Below, piece by piece: positions 37,808 through 46,787 of a stretch of DNA of 64,000 nucleotides (the first letter of the stretch is position 1; the number at the start of each line of letters is the position of its first letter). Origin of the DNA: Alloprevotella sp. oral taxon 473 str. F0040 (GTDB lineage: Bacteria > Bacteroidota > Bacteroidia > Bacteroidales > Bacteroidaceae); the NCBI RefSeq assembly GCF_000318095.2, contig NZ_KB290714.1:307875-371874 (forward strand), read 5' to 3'. Below the pieces are notes generated by a model. It did no database searches, was not told where the DNA came from, and saw only the letters and a list, made by a program, of their open reading frames with translations. A program made the translations under genes and the position numbers.

Positions 37808-38362
37808 TTATTCTTCTTCGGAAGTCACCGGCAGCTCAAAAGGTGCATCCGTGGAAGTTTGGATAGTTGAATCTTGTAATTGATTTTCGATTTTAGACCC
37901 TAATGTGCGTTCACGTAATTCGCTGGAGCGTGTCAATGCTTTGTAACGGCGATCTAGCAATTCTCTGTTGAGTTTGTCATTTTCTATCATCAAGTTGCGA
38001 TGATGATAGCCCAAACTCACATAGATCATCATGAAAATCATGAGCAAAGTCACAAAAAGCCAGTTTTGACGTAGGAAAGCCACTAACGAAATACCGTTGA
38101 GTAAGTTCATCATCATCTGTTTGTTGAACTTTACATCATCGTCAATGATCCACTGTCGCCATGTTTGCATACGTACCTCCTCTGGACGTTTCTCTCGAGA
38201 GCGTCCTTTGTTTTTATCTTTGGGTAGATCCTCCGATTCAGGCATCGTAGAGTCAGCTTCGTTGGTCGCATCCTCGGCTTCCATCTCAGTTATCTCTGCT
38301 TCTTGGGGGGCCACTGAAGGTTCGTCTTCAGGGACAATAATATCAAAATCAACTTCTTTCAT
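37808..38362 (-). CDS. FtsL-like division protein
   Basis: 184-aa bitopic protein between rsmH and ftsI, the standard place of ftsL. A long acidic cytoplasmic N-terminus (~75 residues with EAEITEMEAED) is followed by one membrane segment near 103-120 (WLFVTLLMIFMMIYVSLGY) and a short coiled coil (RNLMIENDKLNRELLDRRYKALTRSSEL). This matches the Bacteroidetes FtsL-like family, which has little sequence similarity to proteobacterial FtsL. It probably links FtsQ/DivIB and FtsW-FtsI. Confidence 0.85.
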   Translation of the reverse strand: MKEVDFDIIVPEDEPSVAPQEAEITEMEAEDATNEADSTMPESEDLPKDKNKGRSREKRPEEVRMQTWRQWIIDDDVKFNKQMMMNLLNGISLVAFLRQNWLFVTLLMIFMMIYVSLGYHHRNLMIENDKLNRELLDRRYKALTRSSELRERTLGSKIENQLQDSTIQTSTDAPFELPVTSEEE

Positions 38363-38425
38363 AGGGTCTTCATCGGGAGTGTGCGCTCCTAAGTTTTGTG
38401 GGTGCGTGTTTCGAGTGCGGTTACA

Positions 38426-39346
38426 CTATAGTTTTTCAGCGATGCGGAGTTTAGCACTACGGCTACGAGGGTTGGCCAGTTGTTCTTCCTCAGAAGGAAT
38501 GATTACTTTGTTGTTTACGGGGCGCAGCGGAGAAAGGCGGTTGCCATAGAAGTCTTGTTCCACTTTGCCTGCAATATTGCCCGAACGCATGAAGTTTTTC
38601 ACCATGCGGTCTTCAAGACTATGATAGGTGAGCACCGATAGTCGTCCACCAGGTCGCAATACGCGGAGGGCAGCTTGCAACATTTCTTCCAGTGCATCCA
38701 TTTCGTGGTTCACTTCTATGCGCAAGGCTTGAAACACTTTTGCTAAATCTTTCTTTTCGCGATCGCGGGGCATGAGAGGTTGTACTACCTGCAGCAAGTC
38801 ATTGATGGTGCTGAATACTCTTTCTCCACGTTGTTTCACCACCGCAGCTGCGAGTCGACGACCATTTTTTAGTTCACCATATATCTGAAACACCTTGGTC
38901 AGTTGCTCTTCACTAGCCGTGTTGAGCACCTGTGCTGCTGTATTGCCACCACGGACGTTCATGCGCATGTCGAGGGGAGCATCAAAACGGAACGAAAATC
39001 CACGTTCTTCTGCATCAAAGTGGTGACTTGACACACCGAGATCTGCCAACACCCCATCCACTTTGCCCACTTGGTCGTAAAACCTCATCCATCGTGAGAG
39101 GAAACGGAAATTGCTAGCCACAAAAGTCAAGCGTTTTTCATGCTCTGGTACATTGGCCACAGCATCAGCATCCTGGTCAAAGCTAAATAGACGGCCATTT
39201 TCACCTAGTCGAGCGAGAATCTCGCGACTGTGTCCGCCACCCCCAAAGGTAGCATCGATGTACACGCCATCGGGTCGCATGTTGAGGCCATCGACAGTGG
39301 GGTGTAACAGCACCGGAATGTGATATGTGGGACAGATTGTATGCAT
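38426..39346 (-). CDS. rsmH: 16S rRNA (cytosine1402-N4)-methyltransferase
   Basis: 306-aa SAM-dependent methyltransferase modifying C1402 in the ribosomal P site. Motifs: YHIPVLLHPTVDGL at the N-terminus, SAM-binding YIDATFGGGGHSREIL near residue 30, LADLGVSSHHFD near 100, and RPGGRLSVLTYHSLEDRMVKNFM near 240. It is the first gene of the cluster here; mraZ, its usual upstream partner, is not in the following 740 bp. Confidence 0.96.
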   Translation of the reverse strand: MHTICPTYHIPVLLHPTVDGLNMRPDGVYIDATFGGGGHSREILARLGENGRLFSFDQDADAVANVPEHEKRLTFVASNFRFLSRWMRFYDQVGKVDGVLADLGVSSHHFDAEERGFSFRFDAPLDMRMNVRGGNTAAQVLNTASEEQLTKVFQIYGELKNGRRLAAAVVKQRGERVFSTINDLLQVVQPLMPRDREKKDLAKVFQALRIEVNHEMDALEEMLQAALRVLRPGGRLSVLTYHSLEDRMVKNFMRSGNIAGKVEQDFYGNRLSPLRPVNNKVIIPSEEEQLANPRSRSAKLRIAEKL

Positions 39347-40086
39347 TTCGTTGTGAAAGTCTTATAGTAGCAAGCAAAGTTACTAATTTCTCTTCACTTT
39401 TATCCTCTATTTCTCGCTTTTTTTTTGAGGCTTTGAAAGATTACTTTAGGGGATGGTTTGTAATATTTTGATAGTCAGGGGTGATTGTGGGTAGTTGGAA
39501 GTGGAAAAATATGTAGGTTTAGAGTGGCTTAATACTCTGTTTGTCGTAAAGTGAACGACTGTGATGATAATGGGAAAAGAGAAGTGCGAATGTGGCTTTT
39601 GAAGCGTAAAAAATACAGGTTGAATTCTGGGTAGGAGGTCGGTGTTTTAGTTGTACAATGAACAAGATTTAATCTAGGATGATAGACGTTGGTGATTCTT
39701 TATTGGCGAATGTAAGAATTTTAGAATAGTAGAAGGGTGATTTTTGTAGAAGTAGTGTGTTTAAATAGTCCCAAGAGTTATAGATAAGGCTCTATTCCTT
39801 TTGGGGAATCTCAAACTTTTTGGTGGTGAAATTTGGAAGGTTGAGCGTTTGTAGAGTACTCTATAGAGTTTGAAAACGATGGGAGGAGAGGAGGCTGTTT
39901 CGTCTGAACGATCGTGAGCAACATGAAATAGTGGAAGTTGTGTCTTGTTAATCACAATAGCAAAGGCGAGCAAAGATTTTGTAAAGGTTATTTGGCAGGA
40001 TGTTGATTATTAGTTCTTTAAAATGGGATGGTTGTGGTGTTTTGGGGTGACTGTGATACTTTCGTTGGTTTTCTATCACTATAATT
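39347..40086. other. Long spacer between divergent rsmH and btuB-like genes
   Basis: 740 bp without a credible gene. I looked for mraZ (absent), for a cobalamin riboswitch before the btuB-like gene (none recognised), and for the repeats of the three islands (absent). Besides the rsmH -7 box nothing stands out; the short minus-strand frame at 39761-39973 has no family character. Confidence 0.5.
39375..39382 (-). promoter_or_regulatory. Likely -7 box of the division/wall operon
   Basis: TAACTTTG on the minus strand, 29 bp before the rsmH start. No TTG at the usual -33 distance. Confidence 0.5.
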
Positions 40087-42126
40087 ATGAAGGCTCATGC
40101 AAGAAGCCAATCCATAATTTGTAACTTTGCGCCCATGTTGTTCGCCCTTCTAAGTCTATTCTCGCTTGTTGTTCCCGCTGTTCCTAATGATTGGCGGGAT
40201 ACTACCCGACAACTCCTGCCTGTGGAGGTTATTGCTTCATCTCGAATGCAGCAGCAGATGGTAACACATCAGCAGTGGAATATGGGTCAGCGCGATTGGC
40301 AACGACAAGGTGCTGTGCAATTTGCTGATGTTCTGCGCAGATTACCTGGTGTGCAACTGCGCGACTATGGTGGAGCGGGTGCACAGATAAGTCTGGCGTC
40401 GAGAGGACTAGGTGCTGCGCATACTGTGGTCAGTTTAGATGGATTTCCCGTGACGGATTTCTCTAGTGGAACTGTCGATTTGGGACGTTTTCGTTTGAGT
40501 GACTTCGGTCAAGTGCAGTGGACTATTGCTGATTCCCCTGCTTTGCTAACGAGTGTGCGCAGTTTAGGCACGGCACATCTTGCCCTTAGTTCGGCCTCAT
40601 CCGTGCCGCGATTAGGAGTGGAATGGGGTAGCTTCGGGCAAATAGCTGTCGATGCTGCCGCACATCATCGCAGTGGAGCTCATACTCTCGGAGTACAAGG
40701 CAGTTATGCGCGAGCCGATAATGATTTTCCTTATCGAGTGGCCAATGGTGACACCTTTGAATATGCTCGCCGATCTCAAAGTCCGTGGCAACGATGGCAA
40801 GGTTCTGCGCATTGGCTCTGGCAAACCCCACAGCATAACACCCAAGTGCGGCTGAACCATCAGCAGCACATGCAGCAGCTTCCTGGAGCAGTGACTCTCT
40901 ATACCACTCTTGATGGCGAGGAATTAAGAACTCACCGTTCGGCAGTTCAGGCTTCTCACGTTGTGCATGGCGAACAATGGCAATGGCAGTGGGCTGGTCA
41001 ATATGCTGCTCAGCGGCTGCAATACATTGATCGCGGAGAAGAATACCCTGATGCCATGCATGAGGAAGATTATCACCAGTATGAACTCTGGAATACGCTC
41101 GGAGCGCGTTATGATCTTTCTTCTTTCTGGCAAGTGGCTTATGCTGTCGATGCTTCGCATACTACTTTACGGAGCAATATAGGACGTTTTGAAAGGGTGG
41201 GGCGTGCAGCGTTGCAACAGAGTGTGTCGCTTCGTTTTTTGCTTCCCACCACGATGTTTACTTTGCGTGGGTTGCGCCATGACTTTTTTCATACGGTTCT
41301 TGGACATGCTACTGAGGCTTTGCCCTTGATGCCATGGGAGTCAACTGCTGTGGCTTCCGATGCACACGAATGGACGTGGAGTGTTTCGGCTGCTCAACAA
41401 CTGTGGCAGACTCGCGCTACGCGTGGTACGTTGCGTGGATTGGTACAAACCCTCTTCCGTATGCCAAGTTTCACCGAGAACTACTATCATCATTACGGAA
41501 ATGCTGGATTGCGTCCAGAGCGTACTCAGCAGTTTTCTCTGGGGTTGTCGGTCGAAAGTATACGGCTGTCTTCTTCCTTTGAATGGAAAGGCAGTGTCGA
41601 TGTCTATCACAACAGAGTGTTAGATCGCATCATGGGAGTTCCTGTGAATCAAACCGTTTGGCGCACCACCAATCTTGACCGCGTGCGAGCTTGGGGAGTA
41701 GATGTTGCTACACAATTGCAGTTCAAACTCGCCCCAGGCCATAGTTTGGAGGGTGCAGTCACGACTTCGTGGCAATCAGTTGTCGATGATAGTGAAAGGA
41801 AGTCTGCGACCTATGGTCTGCAACTACCTTATATCCCTGAGGCTACGGCACATGCGGTGGTGGTATGGAGCAATCCATGGTGTGACTTTTCCCTCACTGC
41901 CGATTACGCTTCCGAACGTCATGCCACTGCCAACCATTGGCCGTCGGCACGTCTAGAACCTTATGCCACGCTTCACGTTGCCGTGGGACGTAATCTTCGT
42001 TGGGGATGCTGCAACTGGCATACTCAGTTTGTAGTCAATAACTTGACCAATGCCCACTATGAACTCGTGCGCGGCTATCCTCTACCTGGGCGTAGTGTGC
42101 TGTGGCGCAATACCTGGCTATTCTAG
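40087..42126 (+). CDS. TonB-dependent outer membrane receptor, BtuB-like
   Basis: 679-aa TonB-dependent receptor. The N-terminus (MKAHARSQ..., then MLFALLSLFSLVVPAVP) reads as a signal peptide with a basic n-region, which is why the ATG at 40087 is preferred to the one at 40135. The plug domain is clear (FADVLRRLPGVQLRDYGGAGAQISLASRGLGAAHTVVSLDGFPV), followed by a barrel that ends in an aromatic residue (WRNTWLF), as usual. There is no carboxypeptidase-like N-terminal domain, so it is not a SusC. Pairing with the downstream BtuG-like lipoprotein points to corrinoid (vitamin B12) uptake. Confidence 0.8.
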   Translation: MKAHARSQSIICNFAPMLFALLSLFSLVVPAVPNDWRDTTRQLLPVEVIASSRMQQQMVTHQQWNMGQRDWQRQGAVQFADVLRRLPGVQLRDYGGAGAQISLASRGLGAAHTVVSLDGFPVTDFSSGTVDLGRFRLSDFGQVQWTIADSPALLTSVRSLGTAHLALSSASSVPRLGVEWGSFGQIAVDAAAHHRSGAHTLGVQGSYARADNDFPYRVANGDTFEYARRSQSPWQRWQGSAHWLWQTPQHNTQVRLNHQQHMQQLPGAVTLYTTLDGEELRTHRSAVQASHVVHGEQWQWQWAGQYAAQRLQYIDRGEEYPDAMHEEDYHQYELWNTLGARYDLSSFWQVAYAVDASHTTLRSNIGRFERVGRAALQQSVSLRFLLPTTMFTLRGLRHDFFHTVLGHATEALPLMPWESTAVASDAHEWTWSVSAAQQLWQTRATRGTLRGLVQTLFRMPSFTENYYHHYGNAGLRPERTQQFSLGLSVESIRLSSSFEWKGSVDVYHNRVLDRIMGVPVNQTVWRTTNLDRVRAWGVDVATQLQFKLAPGHSLEGAVTTSWQSVVDDSERKSATYGLQLPYIPEATAHAVVVWSNPWCDFSLTADYASERHATANHWPSARLEPYATLHVAVGRNLRWGCCNWHTQFVVNNLTNAHYELVRGYPLPGRSVLWRNTWLF

Positions 42127-42225
42127 TGGCGCAATTCGTTGATTAGATTATGATTATAGAGCACGGATAATACGCTTTATTCTAGATATTACTTATAAGA
42201 ACTATCTCATTACAAACTTTGTTTT

Positions 42226-43371
42226 ATGAAACAACTCAAGTTTTTTGCCACGCTTTTCGTGGCTGCTTTGAGTTTCGCTTCTTGTGTGGATGACGAAACT
42301 CCTAAGTTTGTCCCCTCTCCCTCTACAGTGTTGGGAGAAGGTGCATTTGTACTCAATCAAGGTAACCAGCGTGCCAAAATTGGAGGCAGTTATTCGTTCT
42401 ATGATTGGGAGAATAATGAGCTAAACAACAGTGTGTTTAGCACGGTGAATAATCGTTCGCTAGGTGATGGCCCACAGGATGGAGTGGTCTATGGTTCCAA
42501 GCTGTATGTGAGTTTATTTGGCTCAAATGCTGTTCAGGTGATTGATGCCAAAACACATAAGTTCATTCGTACGATTTCTACCCCACAGCCTCAAGGCATT
42601 GTGGCGCATGGTGGTCATGTCTATGTGGCTAATAACACAGGTCATGTTTCCAAGATTGATACCCTCAACCTCTCTGTGAAGCAGCGGGTAGAAGTTGGCC
42701 CAAATCCCGTGGATTTGGTAGTGCGCGATGGTGTGCTCTATGTGAGCATCAGTGATGGCTATAATTACAATAAGGGCTATGCCAATGGTAAACGCCTCGA
42801 TAAGATTGATCTCGTGCGCTTCCGCAAGGTGGGAGAGGTAAAACTCCTGTATGCTGAGCCTGTGCCCCTCGATAATGGTCGTGGAAGTGCTGAGGGTAAT
42901 TGGGAAGGTGTGAATCCCACTCAAATGACCATGGATGAAGATGGTAATATTTTTGTCGTGTGCTTGGGTGACTATGCAAAGATTCCTGCTAAGGTGTGGA
43001 AGGTGACCAAAGAAGATAAAGCAAGCACCTTTGCATTGGGCAACATCGCTGCTGCACATCGCCATTCGCTCTATGTCATCAATAGTCAGACAGACTGGAA
43101 GACGGGTGCGGTGAGTGTGAAGTGGGATGTCCTTGACACGCGTACTGGTAAGGTGCTTGTGGAGAAGTTTGCTCAAAACAATTTGCCTTTGGATCCTATT
43201 GCAATGAACGTACACCCTCGCACAGGGCGCGTGCTCGTGACCTCTCGTGGTTCACTCGATGCTAAGGTGAAGTACACCTCTCCTGGTTTGCTCTACACCT
43301 ACACCAATAAGGGTGATTTGCTCAATCGTTCTACTGTAGGTATTGAGCCTTACGCAGTGGTGTTCCGTTAA
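42226..43371 (+). CDS. BtuG-like surface lipoprotein, beta-propeller (B12 binding inferred)
   Basis: 381-aa lipoprotein: signal peptide with lipobox LSFASC (Cys near 20). The body is a run of about seven beta-propeller blades of the YncE/DUF5074 type (VYGSKLYVSLFGSNAVQVIDAKTHKFIRTI, VAHGGHVYVANNTGHVSKIDT, VVRDGVLYVSI). In Bacteroides such a protein next to BtuB is BtuG, a very high affinity cobalamin catcher on the cell surface. The function here is inferred from fold and gene order. It starts 99 bp after the receptor and is probably in the same transcript. Confidence 0.75.
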   Translation: MKQLKFFATLFVAALSFASCVDDETPKFVPSPSTVLGEGAFVLNQGNQRAKIGGSYSFYDWENNELNNSVFSTVNNRSLGDGPQDGVVYGSKLYVSLFGSNAVQVIDAKTHKFIRTISTPQPQGIVAHGGHVYVANNTGHVSKIDTLNLSVKQRVEVGPNPVDLVVRDGVLYVSISDGYNYNKGYANGKRLDKIDLVRFRKVGEVKLLYAEPVPLDNGRGSAEGNWEGVNPTQMTMDEDGNIFVVCLGDYAKIPAKVWKVTKEDKASTFALGNIAAAHRHSLYVINSQTDWKTGAVSVKWDVLDTRTGKVLVEKFAQNNLPLDPIAMNVHPRTGRVLVTSRGSLDAKVKYTSPGLLYTYTNKGDLLNRSTVGIEPYAVVFR

Positions 43372-43469
43372 TCTGGAAATGTTTGCGTGAGGGTATCTGA
43401 AAAGTTTTATTCAGATGCTGTCCAAACGCTTATGAAACAAGGTGAAAAATGGTTTTTATATCCTTGTTA

Positions 43470-43530
43470 AACAGCACGTATCTTCGGAGATTTCTTGTTT
43501 TGAAATCCGAGATACGTGCTGTTATTTTTG
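43470..43530 (+). terminator. Terminator of the B12 receptor pair
   Basis: A long stem AACAGCACGTATCT / AGATACGTGCTGTT extended by CGGA and ATTTC / GAAAT pairs, followed by ATTTTTG. Confidence 0.9.
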
Positions 43531-43625
43531 TTGCAAACTGAATGGCGAACCAGCTGAATTGACGTGCCGAAGTTACGCTTCCCCTTATAAAAGATGAGTG
43601 AGGGAACAAAAAAAGCTTGTTTTTC

Positions 43626-43656
43626 TTGTAATATCTCACTATGTGGCGTAATTTTG
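43626..43656 (+). promoter_or_regulatory. topA promoter
   Basis: TTG at 43626-43628, 20 bases, TAATTTTG at 43649-43656, 17 bp before the ATG at 43674. It shows that the frame extension to 43641 is not translated. Confidence 0.75.
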
Positions 43657-43673
43657 CAGCAAATAAAAATGCT

Positions 43674-46160
43674 ATGCAAAAGAATTTAGTCATAGTGGAA
43701 AGCCCCGCCAAGGCCAAAACCATTGAACGATTCCTCGGCGATGACTTCAAGGTCATGTCTAGTTTTGGGCATATCCGCGACTTAGATAAGAAGAACGATG
43801 GGGTGGATCCTGACACATTCCAGCCGCACTACGAGATTCCTGCCGACAAACAGAAGGTGGTGAGTGAACTCCGTGCAGCAGCAAAGAAGGCGGAGATCGT
43901 TTGGTTGGCATCCGATGAGGACCGCGAGGGAGAAGCCATCTCATGGCACCTTGCGGAAGTCTTGAAATTGGATCCAGCTACGGCACGACGCATCGTTTTT
44001 CACGAAATCACCAAGCCTGCTATCCTAGATGCAATTGCCCATCCTCGCACGATTGATTTGAATCTTGTGGATGCGCAGCAAGCACGTCGAGTGCTCGACC
44101 GCGTACTTGGTTTCCGTCTTTCTCCAGTTTTGTGGAGAAAGGTGCGTCGCAATCTCTCCGCAGGTCGTGTGCAGAGCGTAACCGTGCGCCTAATCGTGGA
44201 GCGCGAGCGCGAAATTGAGGCTTTTCAAGCAGAAAGTGCCTTCCGCGTTACAGCCTTCTTCGGTGTTCCTGGCGACAACGGACAGATGGTGTCCTTGAAA
44301 GCAGAATTAAACCATCGTTTTACTACGATTGATGAGGTGAATGCTTTCTTGGAAAACTGCAAAACAGCGGAATTCCGCATCGAAAGTCTTACGACAAAAC
44401 CTGCGAAACGCACACCAGCTCCTCCGTTTACAACCTCGACACTTCAACAAGAAGCCGCACGCAAGTTTGGGTATGCCGTGGCTTCAACCATGCGCATCGC
44501 ACAAAATCTCTATGAATCGGGATTGATCACCTACATGCGTACCGACTCGATGAACCTTTCTACCCTCTGTCTAGACACGGCTGAGCCTGTGATAGCAGAG
44601 CGCATGGGGGCGAACTATCACAAACGTCGTAACTATCATACCAAATCCAAGGGAGCACAAGAGGCACACGAAGCGATTCGACCCACCGATATGTCCAGAG
44701 AAGACATTTCGGGTACGCCTCAAGAACGTAAACTCTACAATCTGATTTGGAAGCGCACCTTAGCTAGCCAGATGGCTGATGCGCAGTTGGAGAAAACCAC
44801 CGCAGTAATCAGCGTGAGCGGCTCAGAATATCAGTTTGCTGCTACTGGAGAAGTGGTGAAATTCGACGGTTTCTTGCGTCTTTATCGTGAGAGTGTGGAA
44901 GAAAATGAGGGCGATTCAGAAGAAAGTGGCCTGCTTCCTCCCATGAGCGAAGGACAGGTGCTTCAGCGACAAATCATCACTGCGCAAGAACGCTTCACGC
45001 AAGCTCCTACACGTTACAGCGAAGCCTCCTTGGTGCACAAGTTAGAAGAATTGGGTATCGGACGCCCTTCCACGTATGCGCCTACCATCTCTACGATTCA
45101 AAAGCGCGAATATGTGGCGAAGGGAGAAAGCGAAGGTAAAGCTCGTAGTTTTGTAATGGCGACTTTGGAGGGAAATGATATCTCTACCGAAACACGCACC
45201 GAAAACTTCGGCAGCAATCGCGGAAAACTGGTGCCTACCGACACGGGTATTGTGGTGAATGACTTCCTGCTCAGTCACTTCCCAGAGTTTATGGACTATA
45301 ATTTCACTGCGAAGGTGGAACACGACTTCGACCGCGTGGCAGAAGGTGAAGAAGAATGGACGAATATCATCCGTTCGTTTTGTGAAACTTTCAATCCTCA
45401 AGTGGATCGTGTGATGGCAGAACGCAGCGAAACTCGCGTGGGTGAACGACACCTTGGCGCAGAGCCTGAGAGTGGACGTCCTGTGAGTGTGAAAATTGGT
45501 CGTTTTGGCCCAATGGTGCAAATCGGTGGTGGTGAAGGCGATGACGAAACACCTAAATTTGCAAGTCTAAAAACAGGACAAAGCATCACGACCATTACTC
45601 TAGAGGAAGCTCTCGAGTTGTTCAAACTCCCTCGCACTGTGGGAGAATTTGAAGGCACCACGGTGACGATTGGTGCAGGTCGCTTCGGTCCTTATGTGCT
45701 GCACGCGAAGAAATACACCTCGATTCCTAAGGGTGAAGATCCAATGTCGGTGACGCTGGAACGCGCGATTGAACTGATCGAAGAAAAGCGTGCGAAAGAT
45801 GCGAGCAACCACCTTCGTTCCTTTGAGGAAGAGCCCGAACTTGAGGTGCTCAACGGACGTTATGGTCCTTATATCAAATATAAGGGCAATAACTATCGCA
45901 TTCCCAAAGATCGCCATGGAGAGGCGGCTTCACTCACGCTTGAAGAGTGCATGAAGCTAATCGAAGCTGAAGGCGAAAAAGCTCCCAAAAAGGTGGCAAA
46001 GACGTCAACGAAGACAGCCAAGTCTACAAGCAAGACTGCTTCTAAGCCCACAAAGTCTGCCACCAAAGCAAAAAAGTCTACTTCAACCACCAAGCAGCGA
46101 CGAAAGCTCGAGCCACGAAGGCGAAAACAGAAGAATAAAAAGGTGTATCATGTCCAATAA
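43674..46160 (+). CDS. topA: DNA topoisomerase I
   Basis: 828-aa type IA topoisomerase that relaxes negative supercoils. Toprim domain at the N-terminus (LVIVESPAKAKTIERFLGDDF), acidic triad in ASDEDREGEAISWHL near residue 83, and the active-site Tyr in SGLITYMRTDSMNLS near 295. Three C-terminal topoisomerase-repeat modules of the short type (GRFGPMVQIGG, GRFGPYVLHAKKYTSIP, NGRYGPYIKYKGNNYRIP) lack zinc-binding Cys. The last ~60 residues are a basic Lys/Ser/Thr tail, plausibly for DNA contact. aroK follows after 12 bp. Confidence 0.96.
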   Translation: MQKNLVIVESPAKAKTIERFLGDDFKVMSSFGHIRDLDKKNDGVDPDTFQPHYEIPADKQKVVSELRAAAKKAEIVWLASDEDREGEAISWHLAEVLKLDPATARRIVFHEITKPAILDAIAHPRTIDLNLVDAQQARRVLDRVLGFRLSPVLWRKVRRNLSAGRVQSVTVRLIVEREREIEAFQAESAFRVTAFFGVPGDNGQMVSLKAELNHRFTTIDEVNAFLENCKTAEFRIESLTTKPAKRTPAPPFTTSTLQQEAARKFGYAVASTMRIAQNLYESGLITYMRTDSMNLSTLCLDTAEPVIAERMGANYHKRRNYHTKSKGAQEAHEAIRPTDMSREDISGTPQERKLYNLIWKRTLASQMADAQLEKTTAVISVSGSEYQFAATGEVVKFDGFLRLYRESVEENEGDSEESGLLPPMSEGQVLQRQIITAQERFTQAPTRYSEASLVHKLEELGIGRPSTYAPTISTIQKREYVAKGESEGKARSFVMATLEGNDISTETRTENFGSNRGKLVPTDTGIVVNDFLLSHFPEFMDYNFTAKVEHDFDRVAEGEEEWTNIIRSFCETFNPQVDRVMAERSETRVGERHLGAEPESGRPVSVKIGRFGPMVQIGGGEGDDETPKFASLKTGQSITTITLEEALELFKLPRTVGEFEGTTVTIGAGRFGPYVLHAKKYTSIPKGEDPMSVTLERAIELIEEKRAKDASNHLRSFEEEPELEVLNGRYGPYIKYKGNNYRIPKDRHGEAASLTLEECMKLIEAEGEKAPKKVAKTSTKTAKSTSKTASKPTKSATKAKKSTSTTKQRRKLEPRRRKQKNKKVYHVQ

Positions 46161-46172
46161 ATGTAGCTGCAA

Positions 46173-46706
46173 ATGAAGTGTATCGTGCTCGTAGGTTATA
46201 TGTGTGTGGGTAAAACCACCGTAGGCCGACAACTCGCTAAACGACTAAACTGCGGATTCTACGACTTGGATTGGTATATCGAGGAGCGATTCCACAAGAA
46301 AATCCCCGCTATCTTTGCCGAAGAAGGTGAAGAACGATTTCGCGATCTGGAGCGGCGTATGCTCCGGGAGGTCGCTCAGTTTGAAAACATCGTGCTAGCC
46401 TGCGGAGGAGGGACACCCACGCGCTTCGACAACATGGATTTTATGAACGAAGTGGCGGAAACCGTCTATCTCGAAGCCCAGCCAGAGACTGTCCTCGCGC
46501 ATCTGAAGGTGAGCAAAGGTACGCGTCCCCTCCTTCAAGGCTTGTCGCCTGAAGAAACCGACCGCTTCGTGCGACAGCAGCTCCAAGAGCGCAGCCCTTA
46601 CTATCAGAAGGCAAACCACACGGTGAATGTAGATATACTCGATACGTTTGAGAAAATCAAAGATGTGGTGGAGATGATCCTGGAACAGCTCAATCTTCCA
46701 ACCTAG
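46173..46706 (+). CDS. aroK: Shikimate kinase
   Basis: 177-aa cytoplasmic kinase phosphorylating shikimate in aromatic amino acid synthesis. P-loop GYMCVGKTTVGRQLA near residue 8 (Cys at a position usually Gly, still compatible with nucleotide binding), shikimate-binding DLDWYIEERF near 32, RDLERRML, GGG in LACGGGTPTR near 78, and lid Arg in KGTRPLLQG near 115. Coupled to topA by a 12-bp gap. Confidence 0.94.
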   Translation: MKCIVLVGYMCVGKTTVGRQLAKRLNCGFYDLDWYIEERFHKKIPAIFAEEGEERFRDLERRMLREVAQFENIVLACGGGTPTRFDNMDFMNEVAETVYLEAQPETVLAHLKVSKGTRPLLQGLSPEETDRFVRQQLQERSPYYQKANHTVNVDILDTFEKIKDVVEMILEQLNLPT

Positions 46707-46787
46707 TTTTTGCATGAGTGCCGCTCCCATACATACAAATATAATAATAAGAATCCCATTTCCCCCATATAACACCTCTGACAGACG

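Noticed and set aside
39761-39973. 70-codon minus-strand frame in the rsmH/btuB spacer
   Set aside because: No family resemblance, no promoter and no organised neighbourhood.
40122-40129. TAACTTTG as promoter of the btuB-like gene
   Set aside because: It lies inside the preferred coding start, has no -33 TTG, and would place the transcript start at or after both candidate ATGs.
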